64,000 nt of DNA from Paenibacillus pabuli (GCF_039831995.1 NZ_JBDOIO010000004.1:744001-808000); one strand, 5' to 3'; counted from the first letter of the stretch, positions 38,897 to 48,571 are shown. Made by a program: numbers and translations. Notes: a model not told the origin generated them from the sequence alone.

Positions 38897-39766
38897 CTAG
38901 TCTGTCTCCATATTCATCGGTCCATGATGGGACTGGAAAAAATGCAAAGAGGACTGAATCACCTCGTCTTCAATAGACGAAACTTGAGCTAGGTTGTATT
39001 CCAGCAGCCTGAATAAATAACCGTTGATGTCTTCTGCGTAATAACCGACACCTTTCTGGTAAAATCCGTCCTTCGATGTCGTCACATATAATGCTGTTCG
39101 GTGGTTATCCCCCTCTGATCCGACATCATTCCATTGGTCAAAAGCCATAGGTTCATAGACCGTGAAACCCTGTTCATCTGCCCAGTCGGCCTGATCGGGG
39201 AAATAAGTCCCAATGTTGTTTATGGCACAGCCTTGGCAGGCCCAGGCATTATCCGAATAATGCAGGTTCTCTGCTATATTATCTGGATTCGTCAGCGTGA
39301 GTCCATATGAACCGTTCGCACCTACGCTTCCCGAAGCTTTCCAGCCTGCTGGCGCTAATAACAGGTAGCCGCCTTGCATGTCTGGTCGATACACGAGTAC
39401 AGCTTGCAGCTTTTCTTTCAGTTCCGGCGAGAGTTCGTAACTCATCTCCGGAATTCGGGGAGGTGCAGATCGGATATAACTTCGATCGCTGTCCATGCTG
39501 AGATCTGCTTCCGTCAACTGCAGAGGCAATGCAATTTTACTCCCATCATTTCCTGGGAAAACGATTGTTTTCCCCGTCGATTGAACAGGTGCTGAATCCT
39601 GTGGAATCCCTCCTAGAGCAGGTGCCGATGCATAGCCGTTTCCCCAGGTGCTAAACCCGATATGCATTCCACATGTAAGCAGAGGTACGACAGCGATTGC
39701 AGTGAACCATCCTATTCTGCGGCGACGGGGCTTGGCGGATGGACGTTGTTCCACGTTTTTCTCCAT
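38897..39766 (-). CDS. Membrane-anchored DUF4850-like protein
   Basis: A 289-residue protein with a basic N-terminus (KPRRRR) and one signal-anchor helix (about 19-42). The extracellular domain contains LLAPAGWKASGSVGANGSYG and a Cys pair in NAWACQGCAINNIG, recalling the DUF4850 family. Function unknown. The ribosome binding site is AAGGAG with about 10 bases spacing. Confidence 0.7.
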   Translation of the reverse strand: MEKNVEQRPSAKPRRRRIGWFTAIAVVPLLTCGMHIGFSTWGNGYASAPALGGIPQDSAPVQSTGKTIVFPGNDGSKIALPLQLTEADLSMDSDRSYIRSAPPRIPEMSYELSPELKEKLQAVLVYRPDMQGGYLLLAPAGWKASGSVGANGSYGLTLTNPDNIAENLHYSDNAWACQGCAINNIGTYFPDQADWADEQGFTVYEPMAFDQWNDVGSEGDNHRTALYVTTSKDGFYQKGVGYYAEDINGYLFRLLEYNLAQVSSIEDEVIQSSLHFFQSHHGPMNMETD

Positions 39767-39889
39767 TCCTCGCTCAACTCCTTATCCGATAATTCAATAG
39801 CTTAGCGTCCGGCTCGTTGCAGACTTGATTTGGGTAGCAGATATTGAGATACCAAGTGTATTCACCGCTGTTCCTCCGTGTCACATCGA

Positions 39890-40255
39890 TCATCCATGCT
39901 CGGCAAGCTGTACCTCGAAGCCGTCCGGATCAGCGATGTAAAGGAAACGCAGATGGGGGTTGGGCTGGACGGGGCCACGAACAATAGGAATATTCAGTGC
40001 TGCCAGCCGTTCCATAGCTTCTTCCAACGAGCTCACCTCATAGCCGATTGACACGCCAGATTCTTCTTTTACGATGGATTCGCTGCCCTCAATCAGTTCC
40101 AGCATGGTTTCATTTTCAGTGCCCAGCATGGCAATCTGCCGTCCACGGCTTTCGAATTGGCGCTGTATGGGGAGCCCGAGCATGCCGTGGTAGAACCCGA
40201 GCGAGGCTTCCAAATTGCGTACCCGCAGCGTGATCCAGTTTAGTTTGATTAACAT
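39890..40255 (-). CDS. VOC (glyoxalase-type) family protein
   Basis: A 121-residue single VOC domain. WITLRVRNLEASLGFYHGML is the first beta-alpha module and FLYIADPDGFEVQLAEHG contains the C-terminal metal-ligand Glu. It may be a dioxygenase-fold lyase, isomerase or resistance protein; the substrate is unknown. ATG 40255 follows AAGGAGAG; an earlier in-frame ATG at 40282 lies upstream of that site. Confidence 0.88.
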   Translation of the reverse strand: MLIKLNWITLRVRNLEASLGFYHGMLGLPIQRQFESRGRQIAMLGTENETMLELIEGSESIVKEESGVSIGYEVSSLEEAMERLAALNIPIVRGPVQPNPHLRFLYIADPDGFEVQLAEHG

Positions 40256-40342
40256 GGGTGAATCTCTCCTTTTGTCTCCCATTTATAAATGTCACATCCA
40301 TTATACGATAAGCGCGGAGGGGAGCCTACTTCCTATCAACAA

Positions 40343-40376
40343 ACAACAAAATAGCTGCCGAAATATTCGGCAGCCT
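40343..40376 (-). terminator. Terminator of alkaline phosphatase gene
   Basis: On the minus strand GCTGCCGAA TAT TTCGGCAGC is followed by TATTTTGTTGTTT. It lies 85 bases past the phosphatase stop. Confidence 0.75.
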
Positions 40377-40458
40377 AATGGTTTAATTCCAGGTAAACCG
40401 CTGTAAAGCTCCTGTGGTTTTTATATTATTCTCGTTTCGTTACAGGCAATCTTGCGAA

Positions 40459-42111
40459 TTATTGGATCAGATCCACTGCACCTTGCGGTACAAATGCGTC
40501 AACGCCGTTGTATACAATCACGCCTTCCAGCGCAGTCTTTTTGCCGTTAACCAGCGCAATGTTTTTGTAGATATGCAGTTCTACTTTTGTGTTGCCTTTA
40601 GTAACCAGAATCTTAGGATTTTTGGCATCCGTCAGATCCAGCTTGTACGTTGCACCCTTGGCAGTGAATGCTTGTTTGGCAGGAACAAACAGTTGTTTGC
40701 TCACGCTGTCCAGATCCAGATCCAGTACGCGTGCCATGTATTTAGCCACATCGGTGTTGTCGATCACGCCGAATGGACGGTCATTGTTCGGTGCATACGT
40801 ATACAGCACGACATCTCCACCTGTGTGACCACCAGTCGTCCAGCCGATGCCTGCGCGTTTGCTAATCATTGGCCCGATTGCGTAGTTGAGGCTGCCCGGC
40901 TCGGCTGCCTTAATTGTGGCAATCTCCTCGGATGTCAGGTCGGAAATGCCATAGTATTGTTTCATAACAGCTTTGATGTTGGTACGTTTGGCATTCAGCT
41001 TTGCTTCCACACCTTCACCTGTCAGCTTGGCCTTTTTCAAAGGTCCGATAAATGTGGACAATGGTTCCTTGTCATACGTGCCACTTGTTGCATTGTTACC
41101 AATGGTAAGTCCGCCGTTACCATGGTCCGTTACCGCCACGACAGCTGTCTCACCATCTGCTTTGGCAAAATCCATGGCTACTTTTACGGCATCGTCAAAT
41201 GCCAGCACGTCACTGATAATTCCAATTGGATCGTTGGCATGAGCTGCCCAGTCCACTTTGCTGCCTTCAACCATCAGGAAGAAGCCGTCTTCGTCTTTGG
41301 AAAGAACATCAATAGCTTTGGATGTCATTTCAGCAAGGCTTGGCTGCTTGGCAGGGTCACGGTCCATATCATAAGCCATGCTTGCAGGTGCGAACATTCC
41401 CCACAGCTTGCCGGAGTCCGAGGCTTTCATGGCAGCCGGTGTGGTCACGTAATCGTAACCGAGTGCCTTGATGGAAGAGACCAGATTCTCACCATCTTTG
41501 CGGCCCGCTGGCTCGAGGTAGCGACTTCCGCCGCCGAGAACAACGTCCAGGCCGTTATATACTTGCTGTTTGCTGAGCGCATCGTAATTTTTGCGATCTG
41601 GATAGTGGGCAGAGAAGTCTGCCGGCGTAGCGTGCATAATTTCGGAGGTGGCGATAATGCCGGTTGCCTTACCTGCCAGTTTGGATGCTTCCAGCACGGA
41701 AGCAATCGGTTTTTTGGCGTCTCCAGGCGCAATAGCCTTCTGTCCAGGCATGGTTGCCTTGTCTGGCAGTACGCCTACATACCCTGTATGTGATTTATAA
41801 CCTGTAGCAAAAGCCGTTCCCGCAGGAGCCGAGTCCGCAATCGGAGCATCCGCGGAGTGTGTGCGAACCATACCGCTTGCCATCGAATCCAAAGTCAGGG
41901 AAGACCCTTTGTACCAGCGGGCCAGTGCAGTAGCGTCGTTAGCCATGCCGTCCGGAATCAGGATAATGACATTTTTGATCGGTGATGATGATGCAGGTGT
42001 AGCAGTGTCCTCTACAGCCCACGCAGCGCTGCTTCCTCCCAGCGTAGCTGTAACAACTGTCGTAACCGCGAGCATCATTTTGGCCGCACGGGCATTGAAC
42101 CGGTTTAACAT
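40459..42111 (-). CDS. Secreted alkaline phosphatase with stalk-like C-terminus
   Basis: A 550-residue PhoA-family alkaline phosphatase. A signal peptide ends near AWA (residue 32). The catalytic core has the metal ligand Asp54 in LIPDGM, nucleophile Ser94 in IADSAPAGTA, and the ligands in VTDHGNGG and TTGGHTGGDV. The last about 90 residues (ending DAFVPQGAVDLIQ, with ALVNGKKTAL) resemble copper-amine-oxidase-like stalk domains common on Paenibacillus exoproteins, which may anchor it to the wall. ATG follows AGGAGG. A PhoP-box array precedes it, so it is probably phosphate-regulated. Confidence 0.92.
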   Translation of the reverse strand: MLNRFNARAAKMMLAVTTVVTATLGGSSAAWAVEDTATPASSSPIKNVIILIPDGMANDATALARWYKGSSLTLDSMASGMVRTHSADAPIADSAPAGTAFATGYKSHTGYVGVLPDKATMPGQKAIAPGDAKKPIASVLEASKLAGKATGIIATSEIMHATPADFSAHYPDRKNYDALSKQQVYNGLDVVLGGGSRYLEPAGRKDGENLVSSIKALGYDYVTTPAAMKASDSGKLWGMFAPASMAYDMDRDPAKQPSLAEMTSKAIDVLSKDEDGFFLMVEGSKVDWAAHANDPIGIISDVLAFDDAVKVAMDFAKADGETAVVAVTDHGNGGLTIGNNATSGTYDKEPLSTFIGPLKKAKLTGEGVEAKLNAKRTNIKAVMKQYYGISDLTSEEIATIKAAEPGSLNYAIGPMISKRAGIGWTTGGHTGGDVVLYTYAPNNDRPFGVIDNTDVAKYMARVLDLDLDSVSKQLFVPAKQAFTAKGATYKLDLTDAKNPKILVTKGNTKVELHIYKNIALVNGKKTALEGVIVYNGVDAFVPQGAVDLIQ

Positions 42112-42161
42112 GAATGCATCCTCCTAAAATAGATATGTATAGTTTGGTACCCCAAAACCAG

Positions 42162-42213
42162 TGTATACAACAATTGCTAAACGAACGTAAGAAATGGGTT
42201 AACTAAATGTAAA
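42162..42213 (-). promoter_or_regulatory. PhoP-box array and -10 of alkaline phosphatase
   Basis: On the minus strand TTTACA (42213-42208), TTAACC (42202-42197), CTTACG (42191-42186) and TTAGCA (42180-42175) recur at exact 11-base intervals, each resembling the TTAACA PhoP half-site of Bacillus. A TATACA -10-like element (42167-42162) follows. Confidence 0.65.
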
Positions 42214-42348
42214 ATTTACGATTACGAAGCATAATCAGGAATGAGAGGGTGTGAGCAATGGCTGAGATGAAGAGGTTTACAGCGGAACCTCAGTTCGGTA
42301 TGATTTTTGTATTAAACGATGTTGCGTTGGACAAGGGGATGTGAGTGC

Positions 42349-43653
42349 ATGTACCGAATCGGAATTGTAGGACCGAAGCCGTCCATTGAGCGGACCATGC
42401 GTGCTGTGGAGGGGCAGAATCTGGAGGCTTACTTTGAATTGTATCCCTATGAACACGCACGCGAGACGGGCGAGATTATTACGAGGAACCGCGAGAATGT
42501 GCATGGATGGGTGTTTACGGGTCCCATTCCTTATCTGGCAGCCCAGGACGTCTTGCATGAAAAAGAACATGCCATCTACTGCCCGCCTACCGGGGCCAGC
42601 TTGTACAAAGCCATGCTGCAAGCCATTTATACACTAGATAATCCGGTGAAGGAAATCTCCATTGATATGACGGGGAATGAAAGCTGGGGGCTGATGGACA
42701 GTCTCGAGGAATTGAACTTCTCAGATGAACAATTACGAAAATACGTTTTTTCCACCGATTACGATGTCGAAGATATGATCCAATTCCACGTTCGTCACTG
42801 GGAGGAGGGGCAGACCAAGGCAGCCATTACCTGTCTGTACGCTGTATATGAAGGATTACTCCAGAGAGGGGTCCCTGTCTTCAAAATTGATTCCACCAAG
42901 CTGGAGACGGTTCAGGCGGTACGAATGCTGATTGAGCAGATTCGCAGCTCCGCATTCAAGGACAGCCAGATTGGCGTGTTAATGGTCGAGATTGACCGGT
43001 GGCATGAAGCTGGTGAACAATCGACGGAACGGTATCAGCTGCAGCATATGGAGCTCAAGATCAAAGGCATCCTGCTGCGTCATTGTGAACAAATCGATGG
43101 TTCCCTTCATCAGGATGGTACAGGACGATACCTGATGTATGGTTCCAGGGGCGGAATGGCCCGCAACATGGAATCGCTGCACACGACGATGCATCAGCTT
43201 GAGCTGGATACGGATCTGCTTTCATTTGCGGGGATCGGGTTCGGTGAGACGGCATTTGATGCGGAACGTCATGCCCGCAAGGCGATCCAATATGCCAAGG
43301 ACGATGAAGTCGGACGTGTGATTGTCTATGAGACGGATGGTAGCATTGTGGAGGCAGCGGGCGAGGAGCAGGAGTTATCTTATGAGATGTATTCAAGTGA
43401 CACCGAATTGCTCGAACAGTTGAACAAGGCAGGGGTAAGCATTCGTACATTTCAGAAATTAAAGGCATACATACGCCGGATGGGCAGAGAAGAATTTACG
43501 GCCAGTGAACTGGCATCGGGATTATCAATGACCATCAGGCACGTACAACGTATTCTGGGCAGTCTTACGGCATTTTCCTTGGCTGAGATTACGGGAAATG
43601 AGCTGAATACCCGCAGAGGACGGCCGAGTAACCGATATCGACTGCTGCGTTAG
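42349..43653 (+). CDS. Transcriptional regulator, degenerate-cyclase and winged-helix type
   Basis: A 434-residue protein. The N-terminal domain (RIGIVGPKPSIERTMRAVEG) resembles an alpha/beta sensor of the PrpR-N kind. The centre (about 200-345), with IGVLMVEIDRWHEAGEQ, QDGTGRYLMYG and AGIGFGETAFDAERHARKAI, looks like a degenerate GGDEF or CdaR-type cyclase-like domain lacking the GG(D/E)EF motif. The C-terminus (TASELASGLSMTIRHVQRIL, RRGRPSNRYRLL) is a winged helix. It lies 225 bases upstream of the AbgT/M20 operon, which it probably regulates. ATG 42349 follows AAGGGG. Confidence 0.72.
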   Translation: MYRIGIVGPKPSIERTMRAVEGQNLEAYFELYPYEHARETGEIITRNRENVHGWVFTGPIPYLAAQDVLHEKEHAIYCPPTGASLYKAMLQAIYTLDNPVKEISIDMTGNESWGLMDSLEELNFSDEQLRKYVFSTDYDVEDMIQFHVRHWEEGQTKAAITCLYAVYEGLLQRGVPVFKIDSTKLETVQAVRMLIEQIRSSAFKDSQIGVLMVEIDRWHEAGEQSTERYQLQHMELKIKGILLRHCEQIDGSLHQDGTGRYLMYGSRGGMARNMESLHTTMHQLELDTDLLSFAGIGFGETAFDAERHARKAIQYAKDDEVGRVIVYETDGSIVEAAGEEQELSYEMYSSDTELLEQLNKAGVSIRTFQKLKAYIRRMGREEFTASELASGLSMTIRHVQRILGSLTAFSLAEITGNELNTRRGRPSNRYRLLR

Positions 43654-43680
43654 ATTTTCGAACATTGAGGCAGAATAAGG

Positions 43681-43762
43681 ATACCGATTATGCAACCTTA
43701 GTTCTCATGTCCATGAGGAGTGGACATGATGAACCTGTTTGCAGATCGGTATTTTTTATTTT
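43681..43762 (+). terminator. Long terminator after regulator gene
   Basis: The outer stem ATACCGAT / ATCGGTAT encloses a perfect CATGTCCA / TGGACATG palindrome (43706-43728). TTTTTATTTT follows. Confidence 0.65.
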
Positions 43763-43787
43763 AGTGTCAAAATACATAACATAAGTA

Positions 43788-43848
43788 TTGAGTTTTCGGT
43801 GGAGTTAATTATATAATGTCCTAAAATTACGACATTTTCGTTAAATGT
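43788..43848 (+). promoter_or_regulatory. Promoter and operator-like repeat of abgT operon
   Basis: TTGAGT (43788-43793), 18 bases, TATAAT (43812-43817). Just downstream lies the inverted repeat ACATTT-N5-AAATGT (43832-43848), placed where a repressor or regulator would act. Confidence 0.6.
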
Positions 43849-43878
43849 ACGTTAATATCACAGTCAGGGGGTATTTGC

Positions 43879-45393
43879 ATGGTGAAAGCGGAAAGGCAGG
43901 AGAGTACAGGACTTTTTGGTTGGGTAGAGAAAGTGGGGAACAAGCTCCCCAATCCGTTTTTATTGTTTATCTATCTCATTGTCGCCCTGATGATTGCTAC
44001 ACTTGTACTGTCATTCTTTAACGCGACAGCACATAACCCGATTGATGGGGAAAAGGTACAGGTCAAAAACCTGCTGAGCCGAGAGGGGATTCAGTGGCTG
44101 CTGCCGAATGTGGTAAAGAACTTTGCAGATTTTAAACCGCTTGCTTCGATTTTGGCATTGGTACTCGGAATTGGTTTGGCTGAGAAAGTAGGTCTCCTGG
44201 AAGCGGTTATGCGCAAAATGGCTGTTCGGGTACCCGCCCGCTATGCCAGCTATCTTGTCATTTTCATTGCATTCTTCAGTCATGTGTCCTCGGATGCAGC
44301 GCTTGTGATCATGCCTCCGCTCGGAGCATTGATTTTTCTCGCTGTAGGCAGACATCCGATTGCCGGATTGATCGCAGCCATTGCCGGAGTTGGCGCTGGT
44401 TTCACCGCAAATATGCTGATTGTGACTACGGACGTACTGTTGTCAGGCATTAGTACCGAAATTGCCGCCTCGGTAGATCCGAGTGTGGGTGTTACGGTCT
44501 TGGATAACTGGTACTTCATGTCTGCCTCTGTCATTGTGTTGACGTTGGTCGCAGGGTTTATGACAGACAAATTCCTGGAACCGCGCCTTGGCACATATGA
44601 AGGAGAACGTGTATACAAGCTGGAAGCCCCAACACCTGAAGAAAACCGGGCACTGCGCGCAGCCGGTATTGCCGCCCTTCTTTTTATCGCTGTCATCGCG
44701 TTTATGGTGGTGCCTTCAAATGGCATTCTTCGCAACCCGGAAACAGGCAGTGTAATGGGTTCGCCTTTCCTTGCAGGGATTGTGCCTGTCATTTTGCTGT
44801 TCTTCTTCACCGTGGCACTGACTTATGGCATTAAACTGAAAGTGATTCGGAATCAGAATGATTTGCCGAAATTGCTCATTGAACCGATCAAAACGATGGC
44901 AGGATTTATCGTGATGGTCTTCCCGCTATCCCAATTCGTGGCCATGTTCAACTGGAGCAATATGGGTAAATTTCTGGCACTCACCATTACGGATTTGCTT
45001 GAAAAAACAGGGATTAACGGTATTCCGGTTGTGATTGGACTGATCTTCCTGTCTGCACTGCTGACGATGTTTATTGCAAGCGGATCTGCGATCTGGTCCA
45101 TACTGGCTCCTGTGTTTATCCCGATGATGATGCTGCTTGGGTTCCATCCAGCGTTTACTCAAGTCATTTTCCGGGTATCCGATTCGGTTATTATTCCACT
45201 CGCTCCGGTATCGCCTTTTGTACCATTGTTCGTCGGATTTTTGCAGGAATACCGCAAGGATGCCAAGCTCGGAACGTATTATTCCTTGATATTGCCATAT
45301 TCCATTGCCTTCTTCTCCGTCTGGGTTGTTATGGTTATTCTCTGGTACGTCTTCAACCTTCCACTTGGGCCGGGAGTTCATGCAAGATTGTAG
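43879..45393 (+). CDS. AbgT family transporter
   Basis: A 504-residue membrane protein with about 11-12 helices. WVEKVGNKLPNPFLLFIYLI, FSHVSSDAALVIMPPLGA and the C-terminal SDSVIIPLAPVSPFVPLFVG are AbgT signatures. The family takes up p-aminobenzoyl-glutamate or exports antifolates. Pairing with an M20 amidohydrolase 48 bases downstream supports aminoacyl-conjugate import and hydrolysis. ATG follows AGGGGG. Confidence 0.92.
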   Translation: MVKAERQESTGLFGWVEKVGNKLPNPFLLFIYLIVALMIATLVLSFFNATAHNPIDGEKVQVKNLLSREGIQWLLPNVVKNFADFKPLASILALVLGIGLAEKVGLLEAVMRKMAVRVPARYASYLVIFIAFFSHVSSDAALVIMPPLGALIFLAVGRHPIAGLIAAIAGVGAGFTANMLIVTTDVLLSGISTEIAASVDPSVGVTVLDNWYFMSASVIVLTLVAGFMTDKFLEPRLGTYEGERVYKLEAPTPEENRALRAAGIAALLFIAVIAFMVVPSNGILRNPETGSVMGSPFLAGIVPVILLFFFTVALTYGIKLKVIRNQNDLPKLLIEPIKTMAGFIVMVFPLSQFVAMFNWSNMGKFLALTITDLLEKTGINGIPVVIGLIFLSALLTMFIASGSAIWSILAPVFIPMMMLLGFHPAFTQVIFRVSDSVIIPLAPVSPFVPLFVGFLQEYRKDAKLGTYYSLILPYSIAFFSVWVVMVILWYVFNLPLGPGVHARL

Positions 45394-45441
45394 AAGCTAG
45401 ACAATACAGGAAATGAAGAGAGTAGAGAGAGGGGAACCAAT

Positions 45442-46698
45442 ATGATCGACATTATCGCGCTTCGCAGAGAGCTGCATCAATATCCCGAATTGGGATTCAC
45501 TGAATTTCGAACCGCGACCAAAGTTGTACAGATGTTAACAACGTTAGGTTATCGTGTTACCTATGGAAAAGATGCCATTGATGATGCATCCCGGCGGGGG
45601 CTGCCCAAACCGGAAGTACTGGAAGATGCCTATCAGCGTGCTCTTCAGGAAGGAGCAGAGCCCGCTATCGTGGAACAGATGCGCGGCGGATTTACGGCTG
45701 TTGTAGCCGAGCTGGATGGAATTCAGGAAGGGCCGACAACTGCCTTTCGCTTTGACATGGATGCACTGCCGATTCGTGAAAGCATGCAGAACAAGCATGT
45801 GCCACAGTCGGGGCAGTTCCGCTCAACTCATGAAGGCATCATGCATGCATGTGCACACGATGGTCATACCAGCATTGGTCTCGCACTGGCAGAACGGTTA
45901 AGTGACCGGCAGTTTCCGGGGAAAGTCCGGCTGCTGTTCCAGCCTGCCGAGGAGGGGGTGCGCGGTGCGTACGCCATGGTAGAAAAAGGCATGCTGGATC
46001 AGGTCGACCGCCTCTTCTGCATGCATCTGGGCACCGATGTACCGTCCGGTCATGTCAAAGGGGCCTCCGCTGGTTTCCTGGCAACGACGAAGCTGGAAGC
46101 GCACTTTACCGGGGTATCCTCTCATGCGGGAGCTTCACCTGAAGAAGGACGGAATGCGCTGCTTGGTGCAGCGACAGCCATGCTTAACATTCATGCCCTG
46201 CCAAGATTCAGTACAGCCGATACACGGATCAATGTGGGCATTTTGGAAGGGGGAACTGGCGCGAACATCATCGCCGAGCACGCTCGTATGGTGATTGAGA
46301 CGCGTTCTACGAAGGAGGAAACGAATCATGAACTGGAGCGGCGTGTTCGTCAGATTCTGGAGCATAGCGCAGCCATGCATGAGTTACGTGTTACGGTTGA
46401 AATTGTAGGCGGAGCGATTCCGATAAGGTGTGATATGGAACTTGCGGAACTTGCCGTGAAGAAGGCAGAAGGAATCTCCGGAATAAGGCATGCCGAAGCA
46501 ATCTCGGATGGCGCTGCCTTGGGAAGCGAGGATGCAAGTTATATGATAAAACGCGTGCAGGAGCAGGGTGGACTTGCCACGTATATGATTGTAGGCAGCG
46601 ATCTGCCTGCACCCCATCACCATCCAGAATTTGATATCGATGAAGCTGTCCTCGCTCCGGCAGTGGAATGGTTGGAGAGATTGGCTCGGAACGTTTAA
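45442..46698 (+). CDS. M20 family amidohydrolase (AbgA/AbgB-like)
   Basis: A 418-residue zinc peptidase-like hydrolase. It has LRRELHQYPELGFTEFRTA, AFRFDMDALPI, MHACAHDGHTSIG (usual MHACGHD), FQPAEEGVRG and the dimerisation domain SHAGASPEEGRNALLGA. An insert near residues 45-80 (RRGLPKPEVLEDAYQRAL) is shared with AbgA-type proteins. It likely cleaves p-aminobenzoyl-glutamate or an N-acyl amino acid delivered by the transporter. ATG follows GAGAGGGG. Confidence 0.9.
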   Translation: MIDIIALRRELHQYPELGFTEFRTATKVVQMLTTLGYRVTYGKDAIDDASRRGLPKPEVLEDAYQRALQEGAEPAIVEQMRGGFTAVVAELDGIQEGPTTAFRFDMDALPIRESMQNKHVPQSGQFRSTHEGIMHACAHDGHTSIGLALAERLSDRQFPGKVRLLFQPAEEGVRGAYAMVEKGMLDQVDRLFCMHLGTDVPSGHVKGASAGFLATTKLEAHFTGVSSHAGASPEEGRNALLGAATAMLNIHALPRFSTADTRINVGILEGGTGANIIAEHARMVIETRSTKEETNHELERRVRQILEHSAAMHELRVTVEIVGGAIPIRCDMELAELAVKKAEGISGIRHAEAISDGAALGSEDASYMIKRVQEQGGLATYMIVGSDLPAPHHHPEFDIDEAVLAPAVEWLERLARNV

Positions 46699-46893
46699 AG
46701 TTTCAGAGATTGGCATGTCCAAGAAGTATCATAAAGGCAAAGATGCCATAATGGTGAAGGTTAACGAGGAATTGCCTGAAGAGGCATACGGGCTGCTATC
46801 AGAAAAAAATACTTACAGGCCGTTTTTTTCTGGTAGTAACCCGGTTCGAAGCTACCCGGCGGCTTGATTCGTGATGAACGTCAGATTACAAGA

Positions 46894-46930
46894 AAGGGAC
46901 AGGAGAGCACAGCTCTCTTGTCCTTTTGAA
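46894..46930. terminator. Terminator between convergent genes
   Basis: GGGACAGGAGAGC AC AGCTCTCTTGTCC, followed by TTTTG on the plus strand and CCCTTTCTTG on the minus strand. The remaining 46699-46984 shows no gene. Confidence 0.7.
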
Positions 46931-46984
46931 TTTCACGAACTCGGTACCCCAGCGGCTGGCACAGCTGCCTACTGCGTACCTATT

Positions 46985-48571
46985 CTATTTTTTCTCAAAA
47001 AAGCTAAGTGTACCCGTGCTCTCATCCGCACTGACAAATACGCTGCGGCCGTTAACCCGGTGGATTCCTTCCGGTGACTCACCAGCTGTCGGAATCAGTC
47101 CCAGATAGACCGGGTTTACCGGGTCAGCCAGATCGAAGAACAAAATGGCATCAGCCCGTTCGGAGGCTACGGCAGCATAGGTTGTGCCGTCTACGGTGGA
47201 TACCGTCAGGTTCTCGACTTCACTGCCTTTGTTGGGACTGCGGTCATCCGGGTATAAACCAACCTTCGCGGTTGCTTCATCGATCAGGTTCTGGCTGTCG
47301 TATACCCGCTTGCCCTGCAGATCCCAGACGGCGATATTGCGTCCGCCTGCTTTGACGCCATCATCAAACTCATCTTTGCCCAAGTCGCCTTCATTGGCAG
47401 TCAGCAGGTATTTGCCATCTGCAGAGAACGCAATACCGTCTGGCTCATAGCGAGCAGTCAGGCTTTCGGTGAACTGAACGACACCATCATCGTTCAAATC
47501 CGCTTGGTGTGAGGTAGTACCGAGGGAGAAGATGGAGCTGATCTGTTTCGTTTGCAGGTCGATGATGGCAATGACGTTGTTCTCCTGCAATGTAACAGCT
47601 GCGGTTTTGCTGTCCGGGCTAATGGCAACATACTCAGGTTGCGGGTCGTGCGGATAGCTTGCGCCGGTCACATCTTCCAGAGACACAGGCAGGTTGGTTA
47701 CCTCTCCTTCAAGGACGTTTCCGCCGGTAAACGATACAATCATGATGCTGCCTGGGCGTTTTGCATTGGGGTAATCGATCTCGTCTGCAGCTTTGTTAAG
47801 TTCCTCATCTTCAATCGCAATCACGGCGTGTAGTCCGTCAGGGGACAATGCAATGGAGTCTGGCCCGATGCCAAGCTCATACGTCTTCACGGTTTTGTAG
47901 GTTGCAAGATCAACAATCGCCAGCAGTCCCTTGTTCGCTTCGGTATCTGTATCACCTGTACGAATAACGGCGAGGCCGTATTTGCCGTCCTGGGATACCG
48001 TTACGCTGGTTACTTCGGCTTTGGCAGAGAGGTTATGGAAGCTGACGGTTTTCAGAACATTAACGTTGTTCAAGTCAGCAATATCCAGCACAGAAATGCT
48101 GCCATTGTCGGCTTCAGTAACGAGGAGGCGCTGACCGTCCGGAGTAGAGGCAGCGATTTCGGCTTTGCCACCTGGCATCTGGAAAGCAGCTGTCTGTTCG
48201 AACCCGGTTTTATTTTGGCTCAGAATTACTTGATCCGTAATCCATTTCAGTGTTTGTGGAGAAACGTATGTCGTTCCTTTCGTAACATAACTTTTGCTGT
48301 CCAGCTGTGTTTGCACACCGTTAATGGTAGCTGTAGCTGTTCCGACCGGGAGTTGCACTCGGACTTCTCCCAACTGGATGTCGGCACTGCGACTGCTGCT
48401 GTCCCATGTAATCGTTCCCTGCATATTTTGGATGGCTGTTCGTAGTACGACATGATTATTAGCAGATTCAGATGCGCTGGCTGCATTAACCATTGATGTG
48501 TAGCTGGTTGCTCCTGCGCCGAGTATAGCTGTCATGGACAAAACGGCGAGCCATTGATTTCTCTTTTTCAA
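46985..48571 (-). CDS. Secreted beta-propeller (choice-of-anchor I-like) protein
   Basis: A 528-residue exported protein. A signal peptide is cleaved near VNAASA. Residues about 40-115 (TITWDSSSRSADIQL, TINGVQTQLDSKSYV, GTTYVSPQTLKW) form a copper-amine-oxidase-like stalk domain. From about 130 a seven-bladed propeller follows, with repeated SPDG/SADGKYLL and FFDLADPVNPVYLG elements as in choice-of-anchor I or LVIVD proteins. The function is unknown; a cell-surface binding or esterase-like role is possible. TTG start with AAAGGGG about 11 bases upstream. Confidence 0.82.
   Translation of the reverse strand: MKKRNQWLAVLSMTAILGAGATSYTSMVNAASASESANNHVVLRTAIQNMQGTITWDSSSRSADIQLGEVRVQLPVGTATATINGVQTQLDSKSYVTKGTTYVSPQTLKWITDQVILSQNKTGFEQTAAFQMPGGKAEIAASTPDGQRLLVTEADNGSISVLDIADLNNVNVLKTVSFHNLSAKAEVTSVTVSQDGKYGLAVIRTGDTDTEANKGLLAIVDLATYKTVKTYELGIGPDSIALSPDGLHAVIAIEDEELNKAADEIDYPNAKRPGSIMIVSFTGGNVLEGEVTNLPVSLEDVTGASYPHDPQPEYVAISPDSKTAAVTLQENNVIAIIDLQTKQISSIFSLGTTSHQADLNDDGVVQFTESLTARYEPDGIAFSADGKYLLTANEGDLGKDEFDDGVKAGGRNIAVWDLQGKRVYDSQNLIDEATAKVGLYPDDRSPNKGSEVENLTVSTVDGTTYAAVASERADAILFFDLADPVNPVYLGLIPTAGESPEGIHRVNGRSVFVSADESTGTLSFFEKK

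Noticed and set aside
40414..41793. 459-codon plus-strand open frame
   Set aside because: It is antisense to alkaline phosphatase; Cys/His/Phe-rich composition and no ribosome binding site indicate a shadow.
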